Source: JAUIBE01 sp035267185 | GTDB lineage: Bacteria; Pseudomonadota; Gammaproteobacteria; Xanthomonadales; SZUA-36 | Assembly: GCA_035267185.1 (NCBI GenBank) | Contig: DATFLY010000135.1 | Location: 1-6,862, forward strand | Reading direction: 5' to 3' | DNA length: 6,862 bases | Made by a program: the position numbers and the translations under genes | Notes under the pieces: model-generated | Database searches by the model: none | Seen by the model: the letters and a program-made list of their open reading frames with translations, nothing else | What the model was told of the DNA's origin: nothing | Shown here: positions 1-5,473 of the stretch, one piece after another | Numbering within the stretch: position 1 is the first letter of the stretch | Layout of the letters: each line of letters starts with the position of its first letter

Positions 1-119
1 GTGTTGCAGGGAGCATGATCCCCAACAATACCTATGGGCACGGCAGAATTGATGCGACCACCAGCGTGATGCAGGTTCCGGAAGAATTCTTCGACCATAG
101 TTTCGAAGCGCAGGAATAG
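1..119 (+). CDS. C-terminal end of a probable S8 (subtilisin-like) serine peptidase, partial
   Basis: Only the last 38 residues are visible, read in the frame starting at base 3 and ending at TAG 117-119. The segment PNNTYGHGRIDATTSV closely resembles the conserved end of subtilase catalytic domains, where a P-N-x-x-Y-G-x-G-R-I-D-A stretch follows the catalytic serine region. The serine itself and the rest of the catalytic triad would lie before the window. The tail after this motif is short and acidic (EEFFDHSFEAQE), with no sorting domain. If the call is right, the protein is probably an exported protease. It is followed by about 200 non-coding bases, so it is probably not co-transcribed by design with the next gene. 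The family call rests on one short motif. Confidence 0.7.
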   Translation, partial: VAGSMIPNNTYGHGRIDATTSVMQVPEEFFDHSFEAQE

Positions 120-320
120 CAAGAGTCATTTCGAAGAGATCGTAAAACACCAATTGATCACTCAGCTGAAATCTCGGAAATTTTGAAAGGTCAGTTTCTG
201 CTACTACAGCTAAGAACTGTGACTGCATCCAACCGGCGCACCTGGACTCATTTCAGTTTGTGAAACTCCCAGACTCGCCGAAAAGCAGCTATTCAAACTG
301 ATTTCGGTTATACTGTATAT
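120..320. other. Intergenic region with promoter of the radical SAM gene
   Basis: These 201 bases separate the peptidase end from the radical SAM gene. I see no strong GC-rich hairpin with a T-run that would serve as a terminator for the peptidase. Only a weak 5-bp inverted repeat is present (TTTCA 251-255, TGAAA 261-265). The right end is AT-rich and holds a good -10-like hexamer TATACT at 309-314 and a weaker alternative pair, TTCAAA at 292-297 with TATATA at 316-321 (18-bp spacer). A LexA box overlaps both -10 candidates. The reading frame of the radical SAM gene is open back to a TGA at 261-263, but no ATG, GTG or TTG lies in that stretch. Confidence 0.5.
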
Positions 321-330
321 ATGAACAGTA
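311..330 (+). promoter_or_regulatory. LexA operator (SOS box) overlapping the radical SAM start codon
   Basis: The 20-mer TACTGTATATATGAACAGTA has the core CTGT-N8-ACAG at 313-328 and differs only slightly from the gammaproteobacterial LexA consensus TACTGTATATATATACAGTA. The flanking TA dinucleotides and the alternating AT spacer also match. The ATG at 321-323 lies within the spacer, and the -10-like TATACT at 309-314 runs into the left half-site. LexA bound here would block RNA polymerase directly. The P. aeruginosa homologue PA0069 is, from my recollection of published SOS work, a LexA-regulon member, which fits. Inference: induction by DNA damage. Confidence 0.85.
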
Positions 331-1382
331 TATTGAATACTGCACCAATCAAGGGCCGCGGCACTTCGGAAAATATTGACCACAGGTTTGCGCACAGAAC
401 TATCGTGCAGGATCCGGAGTTTGCCGAGTGCGCACCAAAGCCAGTCACTGAAGTCAGATCCACCACGGCACGATCAATCATCAGCCGTAATAACTCTCCG
501 GATGTCGGCTTTAATCTGTCTGTCAATCCTTACCAGGGGTGCGAACACGGTTGTGTTTATTGTTTTGCCCGCCCGACACATGCTTTTCATGACCTCTCGC
601 CCGGCCTGGATTTCGAAACCCGGATCATGGCCAAGACCAATGCTGCAGAATTGCTTGAGAAGGAACTCTCAGCCAAATCCTACAGCTGTGAGCCAATCGC
701 AATCGGTGTTAATACTGATGCCTACCAACCAGCAGAACGCGAACTGGAGATCACAAGGGCAATCCTGGAAACATGCCTGGGTTACCGGCAACCGGTTGTC
801 CTGATTACCAAGAGCAACCTGATTCTGCGTGACCTGGATATTCTCGGTGAAATGGCGAAACTCAACCTGGTCAGAACATCGATCAGCATCACGACGCTCG
901 ATGACGACCTTAAGCGTCGAATGGAACCCAGGGCCTCTGCTTCAGCCTCACGGCTAAAAACCATCAGGAAGCTTTCTGAACATGCAATACCAGTGAGCGT
1001 CATGCTGGCACCGGTGATCCCTCGGATCAATGACCATGAAATTGAAAATATTTTGGCAGCTTCCCGTGAAAACGGGGCAAGTCATGCCAGCTATGTCTTG
1101 CTGAGACTCCCGCTTGAAGTCGAACCACTGTTTTGGAACTGGCTCAATATGCACTATCCGCAAAGGGCCAATGCGGTGATGCGTGCCATTGAATCATGTC
1201 GTGGCGGAAAAGCTTATGACGCTACCTTTTACAAGCGAATGAGGGGTGAAGGGTTAATCGCAAGGATGATTGCCCGCAGGTTTCGCCTGGCGAAAAAACG
1301 ATGTGACATGGAAAAGAACAGCAAGGCGCTGAACACTCGGATGTTTCGTGTTCCACACGACAGACAACTCGACCTGTTTTAA
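321..1382 (+). CDS. PA0069-family radical SAM protein (SplB-like, COG1533), LexA-regulated
   Basis: This 353-residue protein belongs to the radical SAM superfamily. The three cysteines C74, C78 and C81 form the CX3CX2C motif (CEHGCVYC) that binds the 4Fe-4S cluster used to cleave S-adenosylmethionine. Before it comes the N-terminal PIKGRG motif (residues 9-14) typical of the PA0069 group, and the protein ends in QLDLF, also typical. Length is normal for the family. The fold is related to spore photoproduct lyase, but the true substrate is not known to me; repair of a DNA lesion is only inferred from the SOS box. ATG 321 is the first usable start, because upstream in-frame codons back to the TGA at 261 include no conventional start, and PIKGRG requires a start near here. 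TTG 333 is the only close alternative. Neither has a Shine-Dalgarno sequence, and the putative -10 at 309-314 would place transcription initiation at about 321, so the message may be leaderless. It converges with the SDR gene 15 bases downstream. Confidence 0.9.
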   Translation: MNSILNTAPIKGRGTSENIDHRFAHRTIVQDPEFAECAPKPVTEVRSTTARSIISRNNSPDVGFNLSVNPYQGCEHGCVYCFARPTHAFHDLSPGLDFETRIMAKTNAAELLEKELSAKSYSCEPIAIGVNTDAYQPAERELEITRAILETCLGYRQPVVLITKSNLILRDLDILGEMAKLNLVRTSISITTLDDDLKRRMEPRASASASRLKTIRKLSEHAIPVSVMLAPVIPRINDHEIENILAASRENGASHASYVLLRLPLEVEPLFWNWLNMHYPQRANAVMRAIESCRGGKAYDATFYKRMRGEGLIARMIARRFRLAKKRCDMEKNSKALNTRMFRVPHDRQLDLF

Positions 1383-1397
1383 TTGATGCCGGGATTT

Positions 1398-2204
1398 CTA
1401 TTCTGGTTTACCGAATTTGTGAGACATTTTTCTGATCAGTCCGGGGAATGCGCGGTTTAGCCAAAGCGCGTGCTTTTCCATGCCCTGGCTGACAGAAAAT
1501 TCTGATTTTCCCTTGTCGAGATTCCTGATGATCTGCCGTGCGCACTCATTCGGGTCCATTCCACCCTGGATGTTGACGTCGGTGACACCAAATACGCTGC
1601 CATCACCTGTTACAGCCTGCTCGGAAATCCCGGTTCTCACGAATCCCGGCAAAATACAGCTGACCTGAACCCCGGTATCGTGAAGTTCCGCCCTGAGTGA
1701 ATCGAAAAATCCGATCACAGCATGCTTGGCTGCACAGTACCCGGTTCGGTAAGGAACACCCATCTTTCCGGCAATGGATGAAGTAACCACGATGTGACCT
1801 TTTCCCTTGTTCAGCATGATGGGCAATACAAGCTTGGTCAGTGCTATGGGTCCCATGACATCAACTGCAAAAATCGTCTGGTAAACTGAAATATCAGTAT
1901 CCACAAATAGCGATCTTTGAGAGATACCTGCATTGTTAATCAGGATATCTACAGAACCGAACTTCCTCACAACCGCGTCAACGGCAACGGGCATGCTGTC
2001 AAACTTTGTGACATCCAAGGGCAAAACCATGATGCTGTCCGCGAAGGCACCCTGCTCTACGCAGACTTCACGGACTCTCTCAAGCTCGGTTTGCTGACGT
2101 GCGGAAAGCACCAGGCTGGACCCGGCACTGGCGTACTGAACGGCCAGCGCCTCCCCTATTCCGGAAGAAGCACCGGTAATCCAGACGACATTTGGCTTAT
2201 TCAA
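1398..2204 (-). CDS. Short-chain dehydrogenase/reductase (classical SDR, DHRS7/11beta-HSD-like)
   Basis: A 268-residue Rossmann-fold oxidoreductase. The dinucleotide-binding motif TGASSGIG is at residues 10-17, NNAGIS at 90-95, the active-site serine at 142/143 (TSSIAG), and the catalytic YxxxK at Y156/K160 followed by a PGFVRTG motif. The NNAGISQRSL and ALTKLVLP segments resemble the DHRS7/11beta-HSD-like branch. Basic/hydrophobic residues at the C-terminus could touch the membrane. The position normally held by the tetrad asparagine appears to be D115 (FAVDVMG). The substrate cannot be told from sequence. The start is TTG 2204: an in-frame TGA lies at 2223-2225 and no ATG or GTG comes before the nucleotide-binding motif. 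No clear Shine-Dalgarno sequence precedes it. It lies 31 nt after the small membrane protein gene and is probably co-transcribed with it. A 9-codon ATG ORF (2226 down to 2197) ends across its first codons. Confidence 0.92.
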   Translation of the reverse strand: MNKPNVVWITGASSGIGEALAVQYASAGSSLVLSARQQTELERVREVCVEQGAFADSIMVLPLDVTKFDSMPVAVDAVVRKFGSVDILINNAGISQRSLFVDTDISVYQTIFAVDVMGPIALTKLVLPIMLNKGKGHIVVTSSIAGKMGVPYRTGYCAAKHAVIGFFDSLRAELHDTGVQVSCILPGFVRTGISEQAVTGDGSVFGVTDVNIQGGMDPNECARQIIRNLDKGKSEFSVSQGMEKHALWLNRAFPGLIRKMSHKFGKPE

Positions 2205-2235
2205 TTCGAGGCAGATTCGGGTTCATGTGCAAAGG

Positions 2236-2595
2236 TTAACGCACAACCCTGCAGGTTTCCTCTCTTCGGGCATGCTCGGTTTCTGTACAGGAATAGCCAC
2301 AATAATAGACTGCCTCTTCCCAGCCCTCGTAATTTTCATTCATGTGAGTCCAGGAACGGTTTTCGCACTCAGAAAGGCTGTCAAATGGTCCGAGTCGCAC
2401 GACCCTGCCAACCCCGTCACCCAACGGGTGAACCCAGCTGACCCAGTCGTTTTCTGTGAGGACGTCCTGTGCGTGATTATAAGCAGTCAGACCGTATTCG
2501 TCCTGGCGAATAAGCCCGAAAAGTATGATGCCGAGTAGCAGCAAGAAAATATACCGCCACTTGCCCCTGGTCTTGGACTTGTTTTTACGTCTCAA
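2236..2595 (-). CDS. Small single-pass membrane protein with cysteine-bearing periplasmic domain, unknown function
   Basis: I do not recognise this family. With the TTG start at 2595 the product has 119 residues. It has a strongly basic N-terminus (MRRKNKSKTRGK), one hydrophobic helix at about residues 14-29, and a roughly 90-residue acidic, tryptophan/tyrosine-rich C-terminal part. By the positive-inside rule the N-terminus is cytoplasmic and the rest periplasmic. The C-terminal part holds exactly four cysteines (C77, C99, C103, C115), compatible with two disulfides. TTG 2595 is preferred because an AAGGGGGA sequence lies just upstream; the longer GTG start at 2613 has no ribosome binding site. 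Base composition resembles the neighbours, and the charge, helix and cysteine pattern argues against a chance ORF. It is probably the first gene of a two-gene unit with the SDR. Function is unknown. Confidence 0.72.
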   Translation of the reverse strand: MRRKNKSKTRGKWRYIFLLLLGIILFGLIRQDEYGLTAYNHAQDVLTENDWVSWVHPLGDGVGRVVRLGPFDSLSECENRSWTHMNENYEGWEEAVYYCGYSCTETEHARREETCRVVR

Positions 2596-2598
2596 GCT

Positions 2599-2606
2599 TC
2601 CCCCTT
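2599..2606 (-). promoter_or_regulatory. Ribosome binding site deciding the TTG start of the small membrane protein
   Basis: On the minus strand AAGGGGGA lies a few bases before TTG 2595-2593 and matches most of AAGGAGGT. Nothing comparable precedes GTG 2613. The spacing is slightly short, so the site favours but does not prove the TTG start. Confidence 0.5.
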
Positions 2607-2613
2607 GAAACAC

Positions 2614-2720
2614 TTATTTCGAAACGTGTTTTGAACAGATGAATGTGCATTGCACAATCCCGATCCATGGGAGAACTTTCCTGTACTTTCAGTATAGTCT
2701 AAATTTTCTGTTTCATCTTA
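2614..2720. other. Intergenic region between the M48 operon and the small-protein/SDR pair
   Basis: These 107 bases hold no gene and no clear intrinsic terminator for the M48 operon. Reading the minus strand there is a -10-like TATACT (2696-2691) without a good -35. A 13-base near-perfect palindrome TGTGCATTGCACA lies at 2644-2656. At the left end a 6-bp inverted repeat, AAACAC 2608-2613 with GTGTTT 2626-2631, encloses the 8-base palindrome TTTCGAAA (2617-2624). In a minus-strand transcript this could fold into a hairpin just before the ribosome binding site. A promoter for the small-protein gene is expected here, but the sequence does not fix it. Confidence 0.4.
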
Positions 2721-4172
2721 TCAGCCTGAAGGCGCTTCAACACTGGTCACTTCATCAGGCTCAAATTCCCTTATAAAAATCTTGATCCACTCACCCGCCT
2801 CCGGCTCACCATCAGGGTAGTAGCCATTGATCAGTCTAAGATCCTGTAACTCATACGGATTCAGGTTAAGTTCGGCAGCCAGGGCATCGAAAGTCGTGGC
2901 GCTGGTTGCCTTAACCCATCGCATGACAGTTGGCTTTTTTCCTTCCATCTCGCGACTCGAAACCGGGCGAAAAGTGCTGATCGATTTCAGGAACTGCTGG
3001 TCTCTTTCACTGAATATCTGTTGATCACTGACCTCCCCGGTAAACAGGAATGCGTTCATTTTGTAGAAAATAACCGCAATACGCTGATCCGGACCGCCAT
3101 CACTGCCAGGCAAAATGCCCGTGTAACCCTTAAGCCGGGCTGGTGCAATCTCCTGCCCATCCTGAAGCGGTGGTATGTTCAGGTAGTTGTAAAGATATTC
3201 TTCCGGTTCCTGCGGGGTACGCGGCTTGGGCTCCATACTCAAACGCGAACCGCCGCCTTCCGGTTCTCCGCTGACGGTCTTGCCGTCATCTTCCAGGCCA
3301 TGCTGCCAGCCTTCAGGAAAATCAAACCGGATTCTCTTGCCCATATCGACAAAACGTTCTGGTTCGGTTTCCTTTTCCTTGAAATTTTCACCCCAGACAA
3401 GGTTGTTTGTCGCGATTCGATAGCGATCAGCCCCATCGCCTCTTGGCTCACCTTTTTCAATTCGTTCAGCTTTCGCCACCGCGCTGCGCAGACGCATATC
3501 ACTGCGTGGATGTGACGAGAAAATTCCATGGTACGTACCCCTGGGCGCGCCGGATTGAGCTGCCCGATCTTTCTGTAAGACCTCCAGGTCCTTCATGGTG
3601 GTCAACATGTCCAGCATTTCTTCTGGGTCATATCCCAAGGACACCATGTATCTCGCACCAGCCTCATCCGCTTCCAGTTCATTATCCCGGCCGTGTCCTT
3701 TCAGCAATGAATTGGCGTAAGCCATTCCTGCCTGGTACACCTCGTTACTTCCTGACAGTGCAGCCGCCAGCCAGGTGACAAATTTTGCGCCCCCTGCCTT
3801 GATCGGCATGGATGACACGTGATTCTGGGTGACATGTGCAATCTCGTGTCCGAGAATAGATACGAGCTGAGCCTCGTTCTGAACGTAGTTCAAAAGCCCA
3901 CGATTCACGTAAACAAAATTCCCGTCAGTCACGAACGCATTGACGTCAGGGGAATCGAGCAGTGTGAAAGTAAAATGGTCGCCCGCCATTTCAGAAACCG
4001 AAACGACCTGGCTGATCAGCCGGCCAATATATTCGGCGAGCTCGGGATCGTCATAGATACCGGGGTTTGCCAGCATCTGTATATGAAGTTCTTCAGCTTT
4101 GGACAATGCCATTGCAGGCGCAGTGACAAACAGCGCCAAAGCCACCATCGAAATCCGCAAAAAACAACGCAT
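2721..4172 (-). CDS. Periplasmic M48-family zinc metalloprotease with non-TPR C-terminal domains
   Basis: A 483-residue secreted metalloprotease. A Sec signal peptide (residues 1-22, ending APAMA) is followed by an M48 peptidase domain. The zinc site HEIAH is at 109-113, the third ligand is E165 in NELEAD, and an SSHP motif is at 219-222. These features match BepA/YfgC- and LoiP-type outer-membrane quality-control proteases. Unlike BepA, no TPR repeats are visible. Residues about 280-403 form a separate domain containing RFDFPEGW, and residues about 415-468 contain DLRLINGYYP...GEWIKIF, a terminal module seen in some proteobacterial M48 proteins and perhaps LysM-like. The end is acidic. ATG 4172 starts 2 nt after the stop of the preceding lipoprotein gene, with AGG as a weak ribosome binding site inside it, so it is probably the last cistron of the operon. 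Its substrate is not evident; the neighbours suggest envelope proteins. Confidence 0.93.
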   Translation of the reverse strand: MRCFLRISMVALALFVTAPAMALSKAEELHIQMLANPGIYDDPELAEYIGRLISQVVSVSEMAGDHFTFTLLDSPDVNAFVTDGNFVYVNRGLLNYVQNEAQLVSILGHEIAHVTQNHVSSMPIKAGGAKFVTWLAAALSGSNEVYQAGMAYANSLLKGHGRDNELEADEAGARYMVSLGYDPEEMLDMLTTMKDLEVLQKDRAAQSGAPRGTYHGIFSSHPRSDMRLRSAVAKAERIEKGEPRGDGADRYRIATNNLVWGENFKEKETEPERFVDMGKRIRFDFPEGWQHGLEDDGKTVSGEPEGGGSRLSMEPKPRTPQEPEEYLYNYLNIPPLQDGQEIAPARLKGYTGILPGSDGGPDQRIAVIFYKMNAFLFTGEVSDQQIFSERDQQFLKSISTFRPVSSREMEGKKPTVMRWVKATSATTFDALAAELNLNPYELQDLRLINGYYPDGEPEAGEWIKIFIREFEPDEVTSVEAPSG

Positions 4173-4174
4173 AA

Positions 4175-4837
4175 CTAACCTGTCGCTTCAGAAAAATATG
4201 ATTTCAGTTTGTCGCCCATTCCCTGGCAGGCCTGGCTTTTAACCGGACTGATCAGCGGGATTGGCGCAACAATGCCAATAACATAAGATGTTCCCTCGGC
4301 ATCCACTCGTATCCGGGCTTCTTCAGTCACATCCATCAAATCCCAGACCACGGCTTCAAAAAACACGTTTTTATCCCACGATGCATATCCGAAACATCCA
4401 GCACCTGTTGGACCCATACCGCAACTCATTGTTCCTGTATGACCGGCTGACTCGACCTCACCGTCAAGCCAGACCAGGTAACGAATATTTCTTTCATTGA
4501 CCCGGGCCTTGATGTACGGATCGTTCATCAGCTTGCGCAGCCTCTTGATTCCCTTTGGCGCTGTGCGTGGCTCAAACCAGGGATAGAGTGCATCGACGAA
4601 CTCCTGCTCGCCCACAACCTCGAAGTGTGAACCATCAAGCTGGTTGCCAATGCACTCGATAAACTTGCCGTCAGTTTCATAGTGCCCGGCATCACGTCGC
4701 CCCAGCACCGCGACCTTTTCTTCGGAAGATATCCGGATCAGCTCAGTGGTTGGCCGGTAATCGTCAATGGTTGTTGTGGAGGCACAGCCGCCGAGCATAC
4801 CTGCCGACAGCAGCAATAAAATCAGTGTGTTTTTCAT
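4175..4837 (-). CDS. Lipoprotein of unknown function, four conserved-looking cysteines
   Basis: A 220-residue lipoprotein. A short basic n-region, a leucine-rich core and the lipobox LGGC put the acylated cysteine at C18. The next residue is alanine, so outer-membrane delivery by Lol is expected. The mature part has four more cysteines (C62, C139, C148, C204), allowing two disulfides. It also has a glycine-rich stretch (CGMGPTGAGCFGYASW, about 139-154), then FFEAVVWDLMD, GTSYVIGI and PIPLI. I do not recognise a named domain, although the SW/VWDL/GTSY pattern looks like that of a real family rather than a chance ORF. Its ATG overlaps the stop of the preceding lipoprotein gene (ATGA at 4834-4837), which points to translational coupling, and the M48 protease gene follows after 2 nt. 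Inference: an outer-membrane-anchored periplasmic partner in the same system. Confidence 0.85.
   Translation of the reverse strand: MKNTLILLLLSAGMLGGCASTTTIDDYRPTTELIRISSEEKVAVLGRRDAGHYETDGKFIECIGNQLDGSHFEVVGEQEFVDALYPWFEPRTAPKGIKRLRKLMNDPYIKARVNERNIRYLVWLDGEVESAGHTGTMSCGMGPTGAGCFGYASWDKNVFFEAVVWDLMDVTEEARIRVDAEGTSYVIGIVAPIPLISPVKSQACQGMGDKLKSYFSEATG
4834..4837 (-). other. ATGA stop/start overlap between the two lipoprotein genes
   Basis: On the minus strand ATG 4837-4835 overlaps TGA 4836-4834. The tight junction implies coupled translation of the two lipoproteins and supports the idea that they act together. Confidence 0.8.
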
Positions 4838-5445
4838 GGGTCCACCGCTGCCAGTCGCTGTTCAAACCAGACATGGACTGCCGGAATTCGATAGAAATCC
4901 AGAATCAGCTTGGCCCCGGCATCGCGCAGGGCGACCACGGTGGCGCCCTCGATGGCACGTGTCCGTGAAAGCAAAGCCGAGTCTGGTGTCTTTCCATACG
5001 CTGGAAGGAACCAGCTATCGATCGGCACGCCGTCCGGTGTTTCAATATCAAGCCGAAACTTGATCCAGACTTCAAACACGTTCAGGTACGACTGGCTGGG
5101 CGTGGACAATTGCACTTCCTGAACAGACGGAATAATCACCAGTTCGGTATCGGGACTGACTTCTTCCCGGGCACTGACCACTTCGACCTGCTGGAACAAA
5201 CCTCTGAATGCCTTACCCCACAGATCAACCTGTGCCGTCCCGAAAGCGATGTCAGTGTTTTTAAGGGGAAATGCCTGGTAGGTACGAAACGTCTGGTCCA
5301 TCACAATCGCCGCACTGACCTGCCGCGGTTCCGCAACAACCGTTGGAAAAGTCTGCTCCACCTGAACATGGGCCGTCGTGGTGCATCCCACCATGCTAAT
5401 CGCTGCCATAACCAGTAGACCGGCTTTTGCTGCCCAATCTGTCAT
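4834..5445 (-). CDS. Lipoprotein of unknown function, alpha/beta-type
   Basis: With the ATG at 5445 the product has 203 residues. A hydrophobic signal leads to a lipobox-like MVGC with acylated C21, followed by TTT. Methionine at -3 is slightly unusual. No other cysteines occur. The mature part begins with an extended stretch (HVQVEQTFPTVV), then alternates strand-like and helix-like segments. These include TELVIIPSVQEVQLS, an amphipathic segment WIKFRLDIETPDG, then SWFLPAYGKT, and a C-terminal alanine-rich helix before FYRIPAVHVWFEQR. I cannot assign a family. Start choice: GAGGA at 5451-5455 lies 5 nt before ATG 5445. ATG 5457 would add MRKN, a more typical basic n-region, and TTG 5466 adds three more codons, so the start is uncertain. 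It is 28 nt downstream of the vWA gene and overlaps the next lipoprotein gene by ATGA. Confidence 0.82.
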   Translation of the reverse strand: MTDWAAKAGLLVMAAISMVGCTTTAHVQVEQTFPTVVAEPRQVSAAIVMDQTFRTYQAFPLKNTDIAFGTAQVDLWGKAFRGLFQQVEVVSAREEVSPDTELVIIPSVQEVQLSTPSQSYLNVFEVWIKFRLDIETPDGVPIDSWFLPAYGKTPDSALLSRTRAIEGATVVALRDAGAKLILDFYRIPAVHVWFEQRLAAVDP

Positions 5446-5450
5446 GTTTT

Positions 5451-5455
5451 TCCTC
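5451..5455 (-). promoter_or_regulatory. Ribosome binding site favouring ATG 5445 of the first lipoprotein
   Basis: On the minus strand GAGGA is followed by AAAAC and then ATG 5445-5443, an ideal Shine-Dalgarno spacing. The upstream candidate starts ATG 5457 and TTG 5466 have nothing as good. The caveat is that the shorter start leaves a signal peptide with only one lysine. Confidence 0.5.
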
Positions 5456-5473
5456 ATTTTTGCCAATTCACAC

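Noticed and set aside
210..526. Two minus-strand ORFs over the radical SAM promoter and 5' end
   Set aside because: They have no ribosome binding site or recognisable motif and overlap the LexA operator and the coding start of a strongly supported gene.
376..804. Plus-strand ORF of 142 residues in another frame of the radical SAM gene
   Set aside because: The radical SAM frame covers the same bases with the CX3CX2C motif and family N- and C-termini; the alternative frame shows no domain.
1376..1400. Possible bidirectional terminator between the convergent radical SAM and SDR genes
   Set aside because: Only 15 bases separate the stops and I find no stable stem with a T-run, so I cannot support a terminator.
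1917..2441. Plus-strand ORF of 174 residues
   Set aside because: It runs antisense through the start of the SDR gene and most of the small membrane protein gene. Its composition is low-complexity and proline/arginine-rich without motifs, while the minus-strand frames carry clear domains.
2681..2720. Promoter with TATACT (2696-2691, minus strand) for the small membrane protein
   Set aside because: The -10 is good, but no acceptable -35 lies 16-18 bases upstream, so it is only mentioned in the intergenic entry.
3021..3778. Plus-strand ORFs of 164 and 123 residues
   Set aside because: They are antisense to the M48 protease, whose signal peptide, zinc site and C-terminal motifs establish the minus strand as coding.
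4750..5418. Several plus-strand ORFs of 70-102 residues
   Set aside because: They are antisense to the two lipoprotein genes, which have lipoboxes and ATGA-coupled junctions.
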